A DNA stretch of 64,000 nt from Wenxinia saemankumensis (GCF_900141735.1 NZ_FQYO01000002.1:1-64000), one strand, 5' to 3'. Counted from the stretch's first letter, positions 9,442 to 18,322 are shown. Notes: generated from the sequence alone by a model not told the origin. Numbers and translations: made by a program.

Positions 9442-11052
9442 ATGATGACCACCACCCGCAGAGCCATGCTGAAGGCCGGGGCCGCCGGCCTCGCCCTCGC
9501 CGCGATGGGCGGCACCGTCGCGGTCGCGCAGAATTACGGCGGCACGCTCAATGTCGGTCTCACCTACGAGATCGACACGATGAACACCTATTCGACGGGC
9601 TATCTCGCCGACGCCCAGCACACGATCATCGAGGGCCTGCTCGCCCCCGACGAGAACGCCCAATATGTGCCCGTCCTCGCCACCGAGGTTCCGACGGTCG
9701 AGAACGGTGGCATTGTCGTCTCCGAGGACGGCCAGTCCATGACCATCACCTACACGCTGCGCGAAGGCGTGAAATGGCATGACGGCGAGGATTTCACCTC
9801 CGAGGACGTCGCCTTCACCTGGGAAGCGGTTCGCGATCCCGCGTTCATCGCTGAATCGAAGTCCGGCACGGAATCGATCACCTCGATCGAGACGCCGGAC
9901 GATTACACCGTGATCGTGAACTACGACTCGATCGTGCCGGACTTCGCATCGACCCTGTTCACCTTCGGCATCATGCCCGAGCACATCCTGGCAGGGCAGG
10001 ACCTGAACACCCACGAATACAACGAGTTGCCCGTCGGGACCGGCCCGTTCATGGCGACCGAATTCGCGCGCGGCCAGTATGTCGTCCTCGACCGGAACCC
10101 CGATTACTGGCGCACCGCCGAGAACGGGGACCAGCTGCCCTATCTCGACCGGCTGGTCTTTAACATCGTGCCCGACACCAACACGCTGATGACGCAGCTG
10201 CGCTCGCGCGAGCTCGATATGGTCGTCAAGACGCCCTACAACCAGGCCGCTCAGGTCGAGAGCTTCGGCGGCTACGAGCTGATCGTCGGCCCGCTCCTGT
10301 CCTGGGGCCATCTCGACTTCAACTTCGAGAACGAGTTCCTGGCCGACATCGCCGTGCGCCAGGCCTTCGCCCATGCGATCGACCGGAACGTCCTGATCCA
10401 GGCGCAGGGCGGCTTCCCCGAGGCGATCAAGTCCATCGTCGTGCCGATCTTCGAGTTCTACGACGAGAACACGCCCGAATACGAGTTCGACCCCGAGGAG
10501 GCGAACCGGATCCTCGACGAGGCCGGCTACACGATGGGCGAGGACGGCATCCGCACCAAGGACGGCGAGCGACTGTCCTTCGAATACGTGACCGCCGCCG
10601 GATCCGCCGATGACGAGAACATCCAGCAGATCATCATGGCCCAGCTTGCGCAGGTCGGGATCGAGATCGTCCCCGACAACCGCGCCGGCGTCGCCCTGCG
10701 CGAGGCCCGCTACAACGGCGATTACGACCTCTACTACGGCCGGTGGATCACCTCCGCCGACCCGGTCTACTCGATCTTCTACGGGACCGAGGGCGCGCTG
10801 AACGGGCAGGGCTATTCGAACCCCGAGCTCGACGCGGTGTTCGAGACGGTCGAGAACAGCATCGACACCGAGACCCGGATGCGGGCCTTCTCCGACATCC
10901 AGCGCATCGTGGCCGAGGACCTGCCGACCCTTCCGCTCACCACCAACGTTTCGCTGATCACGGTGACGGAGCGGCTGCAGAACTTCACGCCGAACCCGAC
11001 GAACATGACCAACTTCGTCGACACTGCCGAGTGGTATCTCTCGGAGGAGTAA
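9442..11052 (+). CDS. Peptide-type ABC transporter substrate-binding protein (Tat-exported)
   Basis: This is the periplasmic solute-binding protein of the importer, family SBP_bac_5, 536 residues. The N terminus has TRRAMLKAGAAGLALAAM, a twin-arginine-like signal, then a VAVAQ cleavage region. The mature part shows the DppA/OppA pattern: REGVKWHDGEDFTSEDVAFT, then GTGPFMATEFARGQYVVLDR and VRQAFAHAIDRN. AAGGAG lies seven bases before the ATG at 9442. A strong terminator follows at 11062-11107 before the permeases, a common way of making more binding protein than membrane subunits. Ligands in this family range from peptides to opines and sugars. Confidence 0.93.
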   Translation: MMTTTRRAMLKAGAAGLALAAMGGTVAVAQNYGGTLNVGLTYEIDTMNTYSTGYLADAQHTIIEGLLAPDENAQYVPVLATEVPTVENGGIVVSEDGQSMTITYTLREGVKWHDGEDFTSEDVAFTWEAVRDPAFIAESKSGTESITSIETPDDYTVIVNYDSIVPDFASTLFTFGIMPEHILAGQDLNTHEYNELPVGTGPFMATEFARGQYVVLDRNPDYWRTAENGDQLPYLDRLVFNIVPDTNTLMTQLRSRELDMVVKTPYNQAAQVESFGGYELIVGPLLSWGHLDFNFENEFLADIAVRQAFAHAIDRNVLIQAQGGFPEAIKSIVVPIFEFYDENTPEYEFDPEEANRILDEAGYTMGEDGIRTKDGERLSFEYVTAAGSADDENIQQIIMAQLAQVGIEIVPDNRAGVALREARYNGDYDLYYGRWITSADPVYSIFYGTEGALNGQGYSNPELDAVFETVENSIDTETRMRAFSDIQRIVAEDLPTLPLTTNVSLITVTERLQNFTPNPTNMTNFVDTAEWYLSEE

Positions 11053-11061
11053 GCTCCCCCT

Positions 11062-11107
11062 GGGGGCGCGCCCGCAGGCTTCCGCGGGCGCGCCCCCCCT
11101 TTTTTTC
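11062..11107 (+). terminator. Intrinsic terminator/attenuator between binding protein and permeases
   Basis: A GC stem (GGGGGCGCGCCCGC and GCGGGCGCGCCCCC arms around a short loop) is followed by seven T residues. It lies 10 bp after the binding-protein stop and 31 bp before the permease start. Partial readthrough would give high binding protein and low permease. Confidence 0.85.
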
Positions 11108-11137
11108 GATCCTTTCACCGCGAGAGCCCGCCGCCCC

Positions 11138-12091
11138 GTGAGCCTGTCCTTCCTCATCCGCCGCCTGCTCGGGGCCATCCCGCTCCTCTTCGGGATCTCG
11201 CTGGTGCTCTTCACCATCATCCACCTCGCCCCCGGCGGCCCGCTCGATGTCTATGCCGACAATCCCTCGGTCAGCGCCGAGGCGTTGGACCAGATCCGGG
11301 CGCGCTACGGCCTCGATGATCCGGTGCCGATCCAGTACGTCAAATGGCTCTCGGCCATGGTCGTCGGCGACTGGGGCCTGTCGATCCGCACCGGCCGGCC
11401 CGTCCTCGACGAGATCGTGCTGCGGCTGGGACCCACGCTCCTCCTCGGCGGCATCTCGATGGCGCTGGCCTTCTGCCTGGCCCTGCCGCTGGGCGTCATC
11501 AGCGCCGCGCGCCGGGGCAGCCGTCTGGACGAGGCGGTGACGCTGGGGGCCTTCGCCGGCATCTCGCTTCCGGTCTTCTGGTCGGCGCTTCTGCTTCAGC
11601 TCATCTTCTCGATCTGGCTGGGCTGGCTGCCCTCGGCGGGGATGAAATCCGTCGGTGACGGCAGTCTGAGCGACCGCCTTCTTCATCTCATCATGCCGGT
11701 GACGGTCCTGTCGCTGGCCACGATCGCCAGCTGGAGCCGCTACATCCGCTCGGGCATGATCGACGTGCTGGGACAGGACTACATCCGCACCGCCTATGCC
11801 AAGGGACGGCGCGAGACGGCGGTCATCGCGCTGCACGCCCTGCGCAACGCGATGATCCCGGCGGTGACCGTGATCGCCATCGACTTCGTCACCATCATCT
11901 CGGGCGCCGTCATCACCGAGACCGTCTTCGCATGGCCGGGCATCGGCCGTCTCTTCATCGAGAGCATGAACGGCCGCGACTACCCGATGCTGATGGGTTT
12001 GATGATGATGGGATCCGTCGGCGTGGTGCTGGCCAACATCATCGCCGACCTCGCTTATGCCGCGCTCGACCCGAGGATCCGCCATGGTTGA
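11138..12091 (+). CDS. ABC transporter permease (DppB/OppB type)
   Basis: This is an inner-membrane permease of the importer, 317 residues with about six membrane spans. The first span includes GAIPLLFGISLVLFTIIHLA, followed by the periplasmic APGGPLDVYADN loop typical of DppB. The cytoplasmic EAA-type loop, IRTAYAKGRRETAVIALHAL, contacts the ATPase. The start is GTG at 11138. Its end overlaps the start of the second permease by eight bases. Confidence 0.92.
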   Translation: MSLSFLIRRLLGAIPLLFGISLVLFTIIHLAPGGPLDVYADNPSVSAEALDQIRARYGLDDPVPIQYVKWLSAMVVGDWGLSIRTGRPVLDEIVLRLGPTLLLGGISMALAFCLALPLGVISAARRGSRLDEAVTLGAFAGISLPVFWSALLLQLIFSIWLGWLPSAGMKSVGDGSLSDRLLHLIMPVTVLSLATIASWSRYIRSGMIDVLGQDYIRTAYAKGRRETAVIALHALRNAMIPAVTVIAIDFVTIISGAVITETVFAWPGIGRLFIESMNGRDYPMLMGLMMMGSVGVVLANIIADLAYAALDPRIRHG

Positions 12092-12971
12092 CCTGACCAC
12101 CCAGACGCTCGAGGTCGAGACCGCCCGCAGCCGGCGGCCCTACCGCCAGATGGCCGCGCGGTTCATGCGCCATCGCCTGGCCGTCGTCGGCGCCGTGGTG
12201 CTGATCCTGATGGCGCTGATCGTCATCGCCGCGCCCTGGTTCCTGCCCTATCGCTACGACCAGCAGGACTTCACCATCCTCGGCGTGCCGACGCCCCCTT
12301 CCGCCGAGCACTGGCTGGGCACGGACGAGCTGGGGCGCGACGCGCTGACCCGGCTGGTGTATGGCGGGCGCGTGTCGCTGGGGGTGGGCCTGCTGGGTGC
12401 GATCATCTCGACTCTCGTGGGCACGGCGATCGGCTCCGTCGCGGGGTTCTATCGCGGCATATGGGACATGCTGCTGATGCGGTTCACCGACGTCATGCTT
12501 TCGATCCCGACGCTGCCGCTGGTGCTGTTGCTGTCGACCCTGTTCCGGCCCAGCCCCGGCCTGCTGATCGTCATCGTCGGCGGCCTGATCTGGATGGGCA
12601 CCGCGCGGCTCGTGCGCTCGCAATTCCTCGCGCTGCGGGAGAGGGAATATGTCGAGGCAGCTCGCGCGCTCGGCGCCGCGGGCCCCCGACTGATCCTGCG
12701 TCATATCCTGCCCAACGCGCTGGGGCCGATCACCGTCGCGGCCACTCTCGCCGTCGGCACGTCGATCATGCTGGAATCGGGCCTGAGCTTCCTCGGCTTC
12801 GGGATCCTGCCCCCCGTTCCGACCTGGGGCAACATCCTCAACAGCGCCAGCGGTTGGCTGTCGATCGCGCCCTGGCTCGCGATCCCGCCTGGGCTGTGCA
12901 TCTTCTTCACCGTGCTTGCGGTCAATTTCGTAGGCGAGGGCCTGCGCGACGCCATGGAGCCGCGCGGCTGA
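12084..12971 (+). CDS. ABC transporter permease (DppC/OppC type)
   Basis: This is the second inner-membrane permease, 295 residues. It has the family N-terminal region RFMRHRLAVVGAVVLILMAL, the periplasmic HWLGTDELGRDALTRLVYGG motif of DppC, and the EAA loop YVEAARALGAAGPRLILRHI. It overlaps the DppB-type gene by eight bases, so the two are translationally coupled. With the two ATPases and binding protein the importer is complete. Confidence 0.92.
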   Translation: MVDLTTQTLEVETARSRRPYRQMAARFMRHRLAVVGAVVLILMALIVIAAPWFLPYRYDQQDFTILGVPTPPSAEHWLGTDELGRDALTRLVYGGRVSLGVGLLGAIISTLVGTAIGSVAGFYRGIWDMLLMRFTDVMLSIPTLPLVLLLSTLFRPSPGLLIVIVGGLIWMGTARLVRSQFLALREREYVEAARALGAAGPRLILRHILPNALGPITVAATLAVGTSIMLESGLSFLGFGILPPVPTWGNILNSASGWLSIAPWLAIPPGLCIFFTVLAVNFVGEGLRDAMEPRG

Positions 12972-13004
12972 GCCGGCGCGCCCGTCCTTCGAGGAGATCC
13001 CTAC

Positions 13005-14228
13005 ATGACTAGCACCGACAGGCCCGCGCGGCTCGAGCGGCTGCGGCTGCCCGGCCGCGTCGCCGGCGCCAGTGCCCGCGACGCCGACCTCGCCCTCATC
13101 GCGAAGGCGCCCGAGGGCTTTCTCGACACGACCCATTTCGACACGATCCGCTTCCCGCCGCCGGACTGGGCGGCGCGGGCGTTCCACGCGGCGGCGATCG
13201 ACGGCAGCCGCGCCTACAGCCCCTATCGCGGCCACCTCGACGTGCGCGAGGCCGTGGCGCGCAACGCCTCCGCCCTGCTGGGGCTGCCGATCGATCCGGA
13301 GGGGAACGTGATCCTGACAGCGGGGACGCAATCGGCGCTCTTCGCCTCGATCTCGGCCACGGCGGCGGAGGGCGGCGAGATCGTCCTGCTGTCCCCCGAA
13401 TACCTCTTCGACGAGCGGATGGCCCGTTTCCTCGGCGCATCGGTCCGCCACGTGCCGCTGGACCTCGCCGCCGCTTCCCCCGACCTCGACGCGCTCGAAG
13501 CAGCCTTCGCGGGCGGCGCCGGCGTCTTCGTCTTCTCGCATCCCAACAACCCGACCGGCACGGTGTTCGACGCCGCCACCGTCTCCGCCATCGCGCAGCT
13601 GGCCGTGGCCCACGACGTGACGGTCGTCGCCGACGAGCTCTATTGCCGGCTGCTGCATGACGGAACGCCATTCCGCCACATCGCGTCCGAACCGGGCATG
13701 GCCGAGCGGACGATCACGCTGCTGGGCCCCAGCAAGACGGAATCGCTCAGCGGTTACCGGCTGGGCGTCGCGATCGGCCCCGCCGCGCTGATCGACCAGA
13801 TGGAGGATGTGATGTCCGTCACCTCCCTGCGCGCGCCTGCCTATGCCCAGTCGCTGCTGACACGCTGGCTGGGCGACGATGCCGACTGGCTCGCCTCCCG
13901 CCAGCCGGATCTGACCGGCCTGCGGGCGATGACCCGCCGGGCGCTGGAGCCTCTGGACTGGTTGAAGGTCACGACTGGGCAGGGCACGGCCTACGCCTGG
14001 TGCGACGCCTCGGCCCTCGGCCTGCCCAGCCGCGAGCTGGCCGAACGCCTCCTCACCGACGCGGCCGTTCTGGTCAGCCCGGGCTACCAGTTCGGTCCCG
14101 ATTGCGAGGGCTGCTTCCGCCTGTGCTACGCGAGGGACGAAGCGGGCTGGTCCAGCGCGCTGGAGCGAATGGTGGGGGTTCTCTCTGCGATAGCGGTAGA
14201 GCAGGGGGTCGTGGAGCGGGCGGTCTAG
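13005..14228 (+). CDS. PLP-dependent aminotransferase, class I/II fold
   Basis: This is a fold-type I aminotransferase of 407 residues. The PLP lysine is Lys244 in GPSKTESLSGYRLG. Asp210 in VVADELY and the SHPNNPTG segment at 179-185 complete the cofactor pocket. A GGAG site precedes the ATG. It is the last gene of the cluster, 33 bp after the permease, and would transfer the amino group from, or onto, the metabolite handled by the neighbouring dehydrogenases. The amino donor is not predictable. Confidence 0.88.
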   Translation: MTSTDRPARLERLRLPGRVAGASARDADLALIAKAPEGFLDTTHFDTIRFPPPDWAARAFHAAAIDGSRAYSPYRGHLDVREAVARNASALLGLPIDPEGNVILTAGTQSALFASISATAAEGGEIVLLSPEYLFDERMARFLGASVRHVPLDLAAASPDLDALEAAFAGGAGVFVFSHPNNPTGTVFDAATVSAIAQLAVAHDVTVVADELYCRLLHDGTPFRHIASEPGMAERTITLLGPSKTESLSGYRLGVAIGPAALIDQMEDVMSVTSLRAPAYAQSLLTRWLGDDADWLASRQPDLTGLRAMTRRALEPLDWLKVTTGQGTAYAWCDASALGLPSRELAERLLTDAAVLVSPGYQFGPDCEGCFRLCYARDEAGWSSALERMVGVLSAIAVEQGVVERAV

Positions 14229-14871
14229 CGGGGCCCCGAAGGGGAGAGGTGTCTTTCGCAAGCTCTGCGAAGCGACGTTGCCCGCAAGGGTTACCTTCCC
14301 TGCTTTCCCTGACCGCGCTGCACCGACCCGGGCATTGGCTAGGCCATGCATGGCTCGCTGAAGCAACAGACCGTGCGACGACGGCCCGATCGGCACCCCC
14401 ACGGTGAGTACCGTCTAGCTTTCCGTCATGACGATCAGGCAGGCCGCGTCAAAGCTCTCGCCGCACTTCGTCGGATCCGGGTTCGACCCCTCCTTCAGCT
14501 TCGAGATCACGGAGCCTTACTCGCGTCGGAGTCCGGCAGGGTCCTGGAACGCTTCTGACGCTTCCGCGTCACTTTGGGGATCGGCCGCCACGGAGCCGTC
14601 CTCGCGACCGTCCTGCGCCTCCGTGTCAGTATCCATTCCCGAATTGACCGCGAACGGAGCGGACGTGTGAGCGCGGCAACGCTTCGGGAATGCGAGGATG
14701 CTTTACGCCGTCCCGTGGCCGTCGAGGGGCGCTAGAAGAGGGACGCAGAGCAATCGGAGATTCATCCTGCGTCGCCACCCAGTCTCCGAAGGGCGGATGG
14801 CCCTGCCAAGGCCCTTTGAAACGGAAAGAGGTCCCCGTTCGGGGCCCGTGGATGGATTCCGTGTTTGAATG
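14229..14871. other. Gene-poor region left of the island, with a possible small interrupted ORF
   Basis: No confident gene lies between the aminotransferase and the left att site. On the minus strand a 39-codon acidic frame (ATG at 14636, beginning MDTDTEAQDGRED) ends at TAA 14517-14519. It resumes in the same frame to a TAG at 14415-14417, with the segment KLKEGSNPDPTKCGESFDAA. This could be a small gene broken by one stop, two tiny genes, or chance. The rest has short hairpins and no T-tracts. Confidence 0.35.
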
Positions 14872-14894
14872 TGGCGGAGACGAAGAGATTCGAA
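14872..14894 (+). repeat. attL: distal copy of the tRNA-Ser 3' end
   Basis: The 23 bases starting TGGCGGAGACGAAG match the tRNA-Ser 3' end at 24953-24975 with one difference (A at 14886, G at 24967). The rest of the tRNA is absent here, as expected for the distal att site. Confidence 0.85.
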
Positions 14895-14969
14895 TGCGAC
14901 GATCTGCGCGCTGAAAATGCCTTATTTCTATGATGTTTCTGCCATCATCGGACTTCAGTAAAAAGGTCG

Positions 14970-14992
14970 AATGTGTAGCAAATTGTGTAGCA
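14970..14992 (+). repeat. Left copy of a 23-bp internal repeat (probable integrase arm sites)
   Basis: Two direct copies of TGTGTAGCA separated by AAT lie here, and the same 23 bp occur without mismatch at 24850-24872 near the other end. The pairing of a tandem 9-mer at a 12-bp period, close to one turn of DNA, fits integrase arm-type or accessory-protein sites. An open frame extending upstream of the integrase runs through it, but I do not regard that as coding. Confidence 0.75.
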
Positions 14993-15043
14993 GGCCGTTG
15001 GCCCGCTCTCGACGACAACAAACAAGAAAAGCAGGTGCCACGA

Positions 15044-16369
15044 ATGGCGGGACTGATCAAGCGCGGGACAACCTGGCACCTGCGGATGCGCGTGCCGAAG
15101 CGGTATCTGGCGGTCGCAGGGCGCAATGAGATTCACCGCAGCCTTGAGACCGACAGCGAGCGCCGGGCGCGGGAACTGCTGCCGGACGTGAAGGCGAAGC
15201 TGCTCGCCGAGCTCGACCAGATGACCGTCATCAAGGAGCGCCCGGAGGAGGCCGACGCGTATCGCGCGGCGCAGAAGATCGCTCAGGCCCGAGGCTTTGC
15301 CTACAGGCCGCTTTCCGACCTCCTGGAGGCGCCGCTGGAAGACGTTCTGGAGCGCGTGGAGGCGTCCTCTGCCGATCCCGCGACAGAGACCGCCAAGGCG
15401 CTCCTCGGCGCTGTGGAGGAGCCAGCTCTGCGGCTCTCCGGCCTCGTCGAAGAGGTCGAGCGTATTGCGGCCCACGACAACCGCTACAAGAGCGAGAACC
15501 AGATGCGCCTATGGCGCAACCCGCGCAAGCGCGCCGCCGCCAACCTTCAGGCTGCGCTCGGCGGGAAGGATGTGCTGGTGTCCGAGATCGACCACGCTGC
15601 CGCGTTGAAGCACAAGGCTTGGTGGCAGAAGAAGATCGCGGCCGAGAACCTCTCGATGGAGAGCGCCAACAAGGATTTTGCCAACATGGCCGGGATGCTG
15701 CGCCGTTACTACGAGAGCATCGCGCAACCCGACCCACCGTATCCGTATCATCGCGTCTCGCTGAAGGATCGGCACAAGGCCGAGAGCCGCAAGCTCGAGA
15801 TCCCCGTGGATTGGATCACCGAGAAGTGGTTCGCGCCCGGCGCATTCGATGGCACGAACGACGAAGCGCGGGACATCCTGCTGATCTCCGTCGAGACGGG
15901 ATGCCGCCAGTCGGAGATCTGCGACCTGCCGCCGGAGGCGATCATGCTGGATCACCCGATCCCGCATCTTCGGCTGAAGTTCGAAGAAGGCGAGAACCGC
16001 CGCGAGATCAAGAACACGTCGTCTGTTCGCGAGGTCCCCCTGGTCGGAGTGGCGCTGGCTGCGGCGAAGCGCCATCCCGGCGGCTTCCCGCGCTACCGGG
16101 GGAAGAGCACCTATTCGGCGACGATGAACCAATACATGCGCAACAACGGGCTGCTACCGTCGCCAGATCACACCATCGGAGGGGTCCGGCACACATGGGA
16201 GACCAGGATCCTCGCCGAAACGAAGCGAATGGATCTCAGCGGCGAGATGATGGGGCACAGCGTAAGGCAGATCAGGAACCGGCCGGTGTATGGGGACGCC
16301 ACACCGCTGGCGAAGCGACACGCACTGTCCAAGAAAGTCATGTTGCCTGTGCCCGGCCATTTGGAATAG
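15044..16369 (+). CDS. Tyrosine recombinase / site-specific integrase
   Basis: This integrase would catalyse insertion and excision of the element at tRNA-Ser. It has 441 residues from the ATG at 15044; the frame is open back to 14930, but that part covers the TGTGTAGCA repeats. The N terminus LIKRGTTWHLRMRVPKRYL is a small DNA-binding domain seen in many alphaproteobacterial integrases. The catalytic domain has Arg288 in TGCRQSEICDL, Arg382 in GGVRHTWETR, His405 in MMGHSV and the nucleophile Tyr416 in RPVYGDAT. The box II position that is His in most family members is Gly here, a position often varied in this subgroup. It lies just inside attL and reads inward. Confidence 0.9.
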   Translation: MAGLIKRGTTWHLRMRVPKRYLAVAGRNEIHRSLETDSERRARELLPDVKAKLLAELDQMTVIKERPEEADAYRAAQKIAQARGFAYRPLSDLLEAPLEDVLERVEASSADPATETAKALLGAVEEPALRLSGLVEEVERIAAHDNRYKSENQMRLWRNPRKRAAANLQAALGGKDVLVSEIDHAAALKHKAWWQKKIAAENLSMESANKDFANMAGMLRRYYESIAQPDPPYPYHRVSLKDRHKAESRKLEIPVDWITEKWFAPGAFDGTNDEARDILLISVETGCRQSEICDLPPEAIMLDHPIPHLRLKFEEGENRREIKNTSSVREVPLVGVALAAAKRHPGGFPRYRGKSTYSATMNQYMRNNGLLPSPDHTIGGVRHTWETRILAETKRMDLSGEMMGHSVRQIRNRPVYGDATPLAKRHALSKKVMLPVPGHLE

Positions 16370-16456
16370 GACGGCATAAGTAAAAAAGTGTCTGCGGTTT
16401 CAGTGTCGCCACGCTAAAAGTTCTGCATTCAGCGCCGACGAAACTATGGGTGTGAT

Positions 16457-17383
16457 ATGAAGGCCAGTATAGGGCGTGCAATCAAGTTCCGAGAGCAGGT
16501 GCTCAAGGATCTGCGAAAACCCTCAAGTCTTTTGATTTCGAATGGTGATGACGCCTTCGCGCGAGACATCGAGCAACGGATCAAGGGCGCCTTTGCATTT
16601 TACGTTGACCCCGCCGGCGTCGATTTTCTTCAGGAGGGTGTTCAAAAGCTCAGCCAAGAGGATTTTTTTCAGGCAGTGAGTCAGGTGCAGCTGCCATTTG
16701 AGACAATCTGGTTGGAGTTCGACGCGAAGACTGAAGACAGAAAGAATGAGGGTCGCATCGGTGTTGTGGCCGATTTTACATCCGAAGGGTTGCGGGTATT
16801 CACAGCACAACTGTTCAAGGTGCCAGAAGATAAAGAACTGGTGATTCTCTACGCTGGCTCGGAGGTGCTCTTCAAACGCAATGGGCACGTCGAGATGAGC
16901 GACACGCCTGTCGCATTCCATCAAGATTTTTTCGCCGAACAGAAGAAAGGTCGTTTGAGGCGCGGAATACCTGTTCGCGACCAGATTGGCAGAGATACGG
17001 TTGAAGAACGCGAAGAAGAGACTGTTCGATACGCAATACGCTGTGTCGCCTTGCTCTTGGCTATCGCTGGGCTCCATCGCCGGCCTGAGGTGCTCGACGT
17101 AGAAGAATCTCGTCCACCATCGAAGCAGATAGCAAAGCAATTCGAGCGCCGGGGGGAGAATGCTCCGAAATATGGCCTTTCGATAATCCGTCTCGGGAAG
17201 GAAGGCTATTCTGCCGCAGAGCTCCAACACGAAGAGGCCAAGGCGGATGGAAGGCTCAGGAGGTCGGCGCACTGGGTGAGAGGCCACTTGTTCTTGGCGA
17301 GAAACGGAAAGCTCACATGGAGAAAAGCCCATGTTCGCGGGGAGGGGAAGCCACTCATGAAGCCTCGGCACATCACATCATAG
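16457..17383 (+). CDS. Unknown protein with a C-terminal HWVRGH motif (AcrVA2-like?)
   Basis: I do not recognise a function for this 308-residue protein. The GC content is lower than the chromosome, as in the rest of the cargo. The C terminus reads RRSAHWVRGHLFLARNGK, then LTWRKAHVRGEG. From memory, a similar RGHW...W pattern ends the anti-CRISPR AcrVA2 and related proteins of phages and mobile elements. The N terminus has an unassigned segment followed by VQLPFETIWLEFD. The link to AcrVA2 rests only on this short pattern and is weak. The gene stands alone between the integrase and the minus-strand mobilization genes. Confidence 0.7.
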   Translation: MKASIGRAIKFREQVLKDLRKPSSLLISNGDDAFARDIEQRIKGAFAFYVDPAGVDFLQEGVQKLSQEDFFQAVSQVQLPFETIWLEFDAKTEDRKNEGRIGVVADFTSEGLRVFTAQLFKVPEDKELVILYAGSEVLFKRNGHVEMSDTPVAFHQDFFAEQKKGRLRRGIPVRDQIGRDTVEEREEETVRYAIRCVALLLAIAGLHRRPEVLDVEESRPPSKQIAKQFERRGENAPKYGLSIIRLGKEGYSAAELQHEEAKADGRLRRSAHWVRGHLFLARNGKLTWRKAHVRGEGKPLMKPRHITS

Positions 17384-17433
17384 ACTGCTTGTCGGCGAAT
17401 TTTTCTATAGTGATGATGCCTGCGCGAAACGCA

Positions 17434-17697
17434 TCACGCCGCCCGGTGAAGGGCGGCGTGGCTGGCGATTTCGGTGGCTTGGAGGAGGAGACCTTGGGTC
17501 TCTTCGAGCTGGGCGAGTTCGGCGTTGAACCGTTTCAGTAAGGGTAGCATCCACTCTTCGCCGCTGGTGATCTGTTGGGCAATTTTCGCCCTGGCGTGGC
17601 GGACCCTGTCGATCTTGCGTTGCAGCGATACGGTCGGGTTTTGGCGGATGTGGGCGGTTTCGGGAGCCGCGGCCCGGGCGGCGTGTCTGGTCGACAT
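17434..17697 (-). CDS. Small hypothetical coiled-coil protein
   Basis: This 87-residue frame starts at the ATG at 17697 with a GGAG a few bases upstream. After a short Ala/Arg-rich N terminus the rest, SLQRKIDRVRHARAKIAQQI and LLKRFNAELAQLEETQGLLL, is helical with heptad character. It lies in the same direction as the 142-residue gene and the relaxase, so it may belong to the mobilization unit. No family is recognised. Confidence 0.5.
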   Translation of the reverse strand: MSTRHAARAAAPETAHIRQNPTVSLQRKIDRVRHARAKIAQQITSGEEWMLPLLKRFNAELAQLEETQGLLLQATEIASHAALHRAA

Positions 17698-17893
17698 GGC
17701 ACTCCATACCCCACCACCGCAGGAGCGCGGCTGGTTTCGGGGGACGGGGGCTGGGTGCTTACATGTCGGGTCTCCTGTGTTCGGACCGTTCATATAGCGA
17801 AGGCGGTCGCATACGGGTAGTTCGTGATGTGGAAACACTGCGTTCGCGGGTTTGGTTTGGCCCCGCGCACGTTCTGCGCACGGGGCAATGAGA

Positions 17894-18322
17894 TCACGCA
17901 TGGCCTTCGGCATCGCCGGACTTGCCTTGCGCCTCTTCGACTGCGGCGGCCTTGGCTGCTTCTTCCTCAGCCTTCCACTGGTCGACCTGCTCCTGCGCCC
18001 GCTCAGCGACGCCCTCCGGCGCCTTGGCATGCTTGAACATCCGGCGACGGTTCGTGGCGGTGGCGAAGCAGCCGAGCTCGAAGAAGACGTCTTCGACCTG
18101 CTCGGGTGCCGTCTCCTCCATCCAGTCGAGCCACGCGTCGAAGGTCTCAGCGATAGCCAGCCGCGCCTCGCGTTGGACCTTCTCGTCCTTTCGCGTCACT
18201 TTCTCGGCGACGACTGCAACTCGGGCATTCGCTTTCGCTATTTCTCGATAGACCTGTTCGGAGCCGAGGATCGTCGACGACCGGGGCTTGCGGGCGGGTT
18301 TCTGGGACAGCGATTTTTTCAT
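17894..18322 (-). CDS. Hypothetical protein in the mobilization region
   Basis: This 142-residue protein is not recognised. The N terminus is basic (MKKSLSQKPARKPRSSTI). The middle is helical with AWLDWMEETAPEQVEDVFFE, and the C terminus is a charged Ala/Glu-rich helix. GGAG lies about nine bases before the ATG. It sits downstream of the relaxase on the same strand, so it may be a mobilization accessory protein, which is only inference from position. Confidence 0.6.
   Translation of the reverse strand: MKKSLSQKPARKPRSSTILGSEQVYREIAKANARVAVVAEKVTRKDEKVQREARLAIAETFDAWLDWMEETAPEQVEDVFFELGCFATATNRRRMFKHAKAPEGVAERAQEQVDQWKAEEEAAKAAAVEEAQGKSGDAEGHA

Noticed and set aside
14690-14914. Short plus-strand frame crossing the left att site
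   Set aside because: It spans the tRNA-derived repeat and has no protein features.
14930-15043. N-terminal extension of the integrase frame back to 14930
   Set aside because: The extension translates the TGTGTAGCA tandem repeat that recurs at the other end of the element, so it is better read as a DNA site. The ATG at 15044 starts at the recognised domain.
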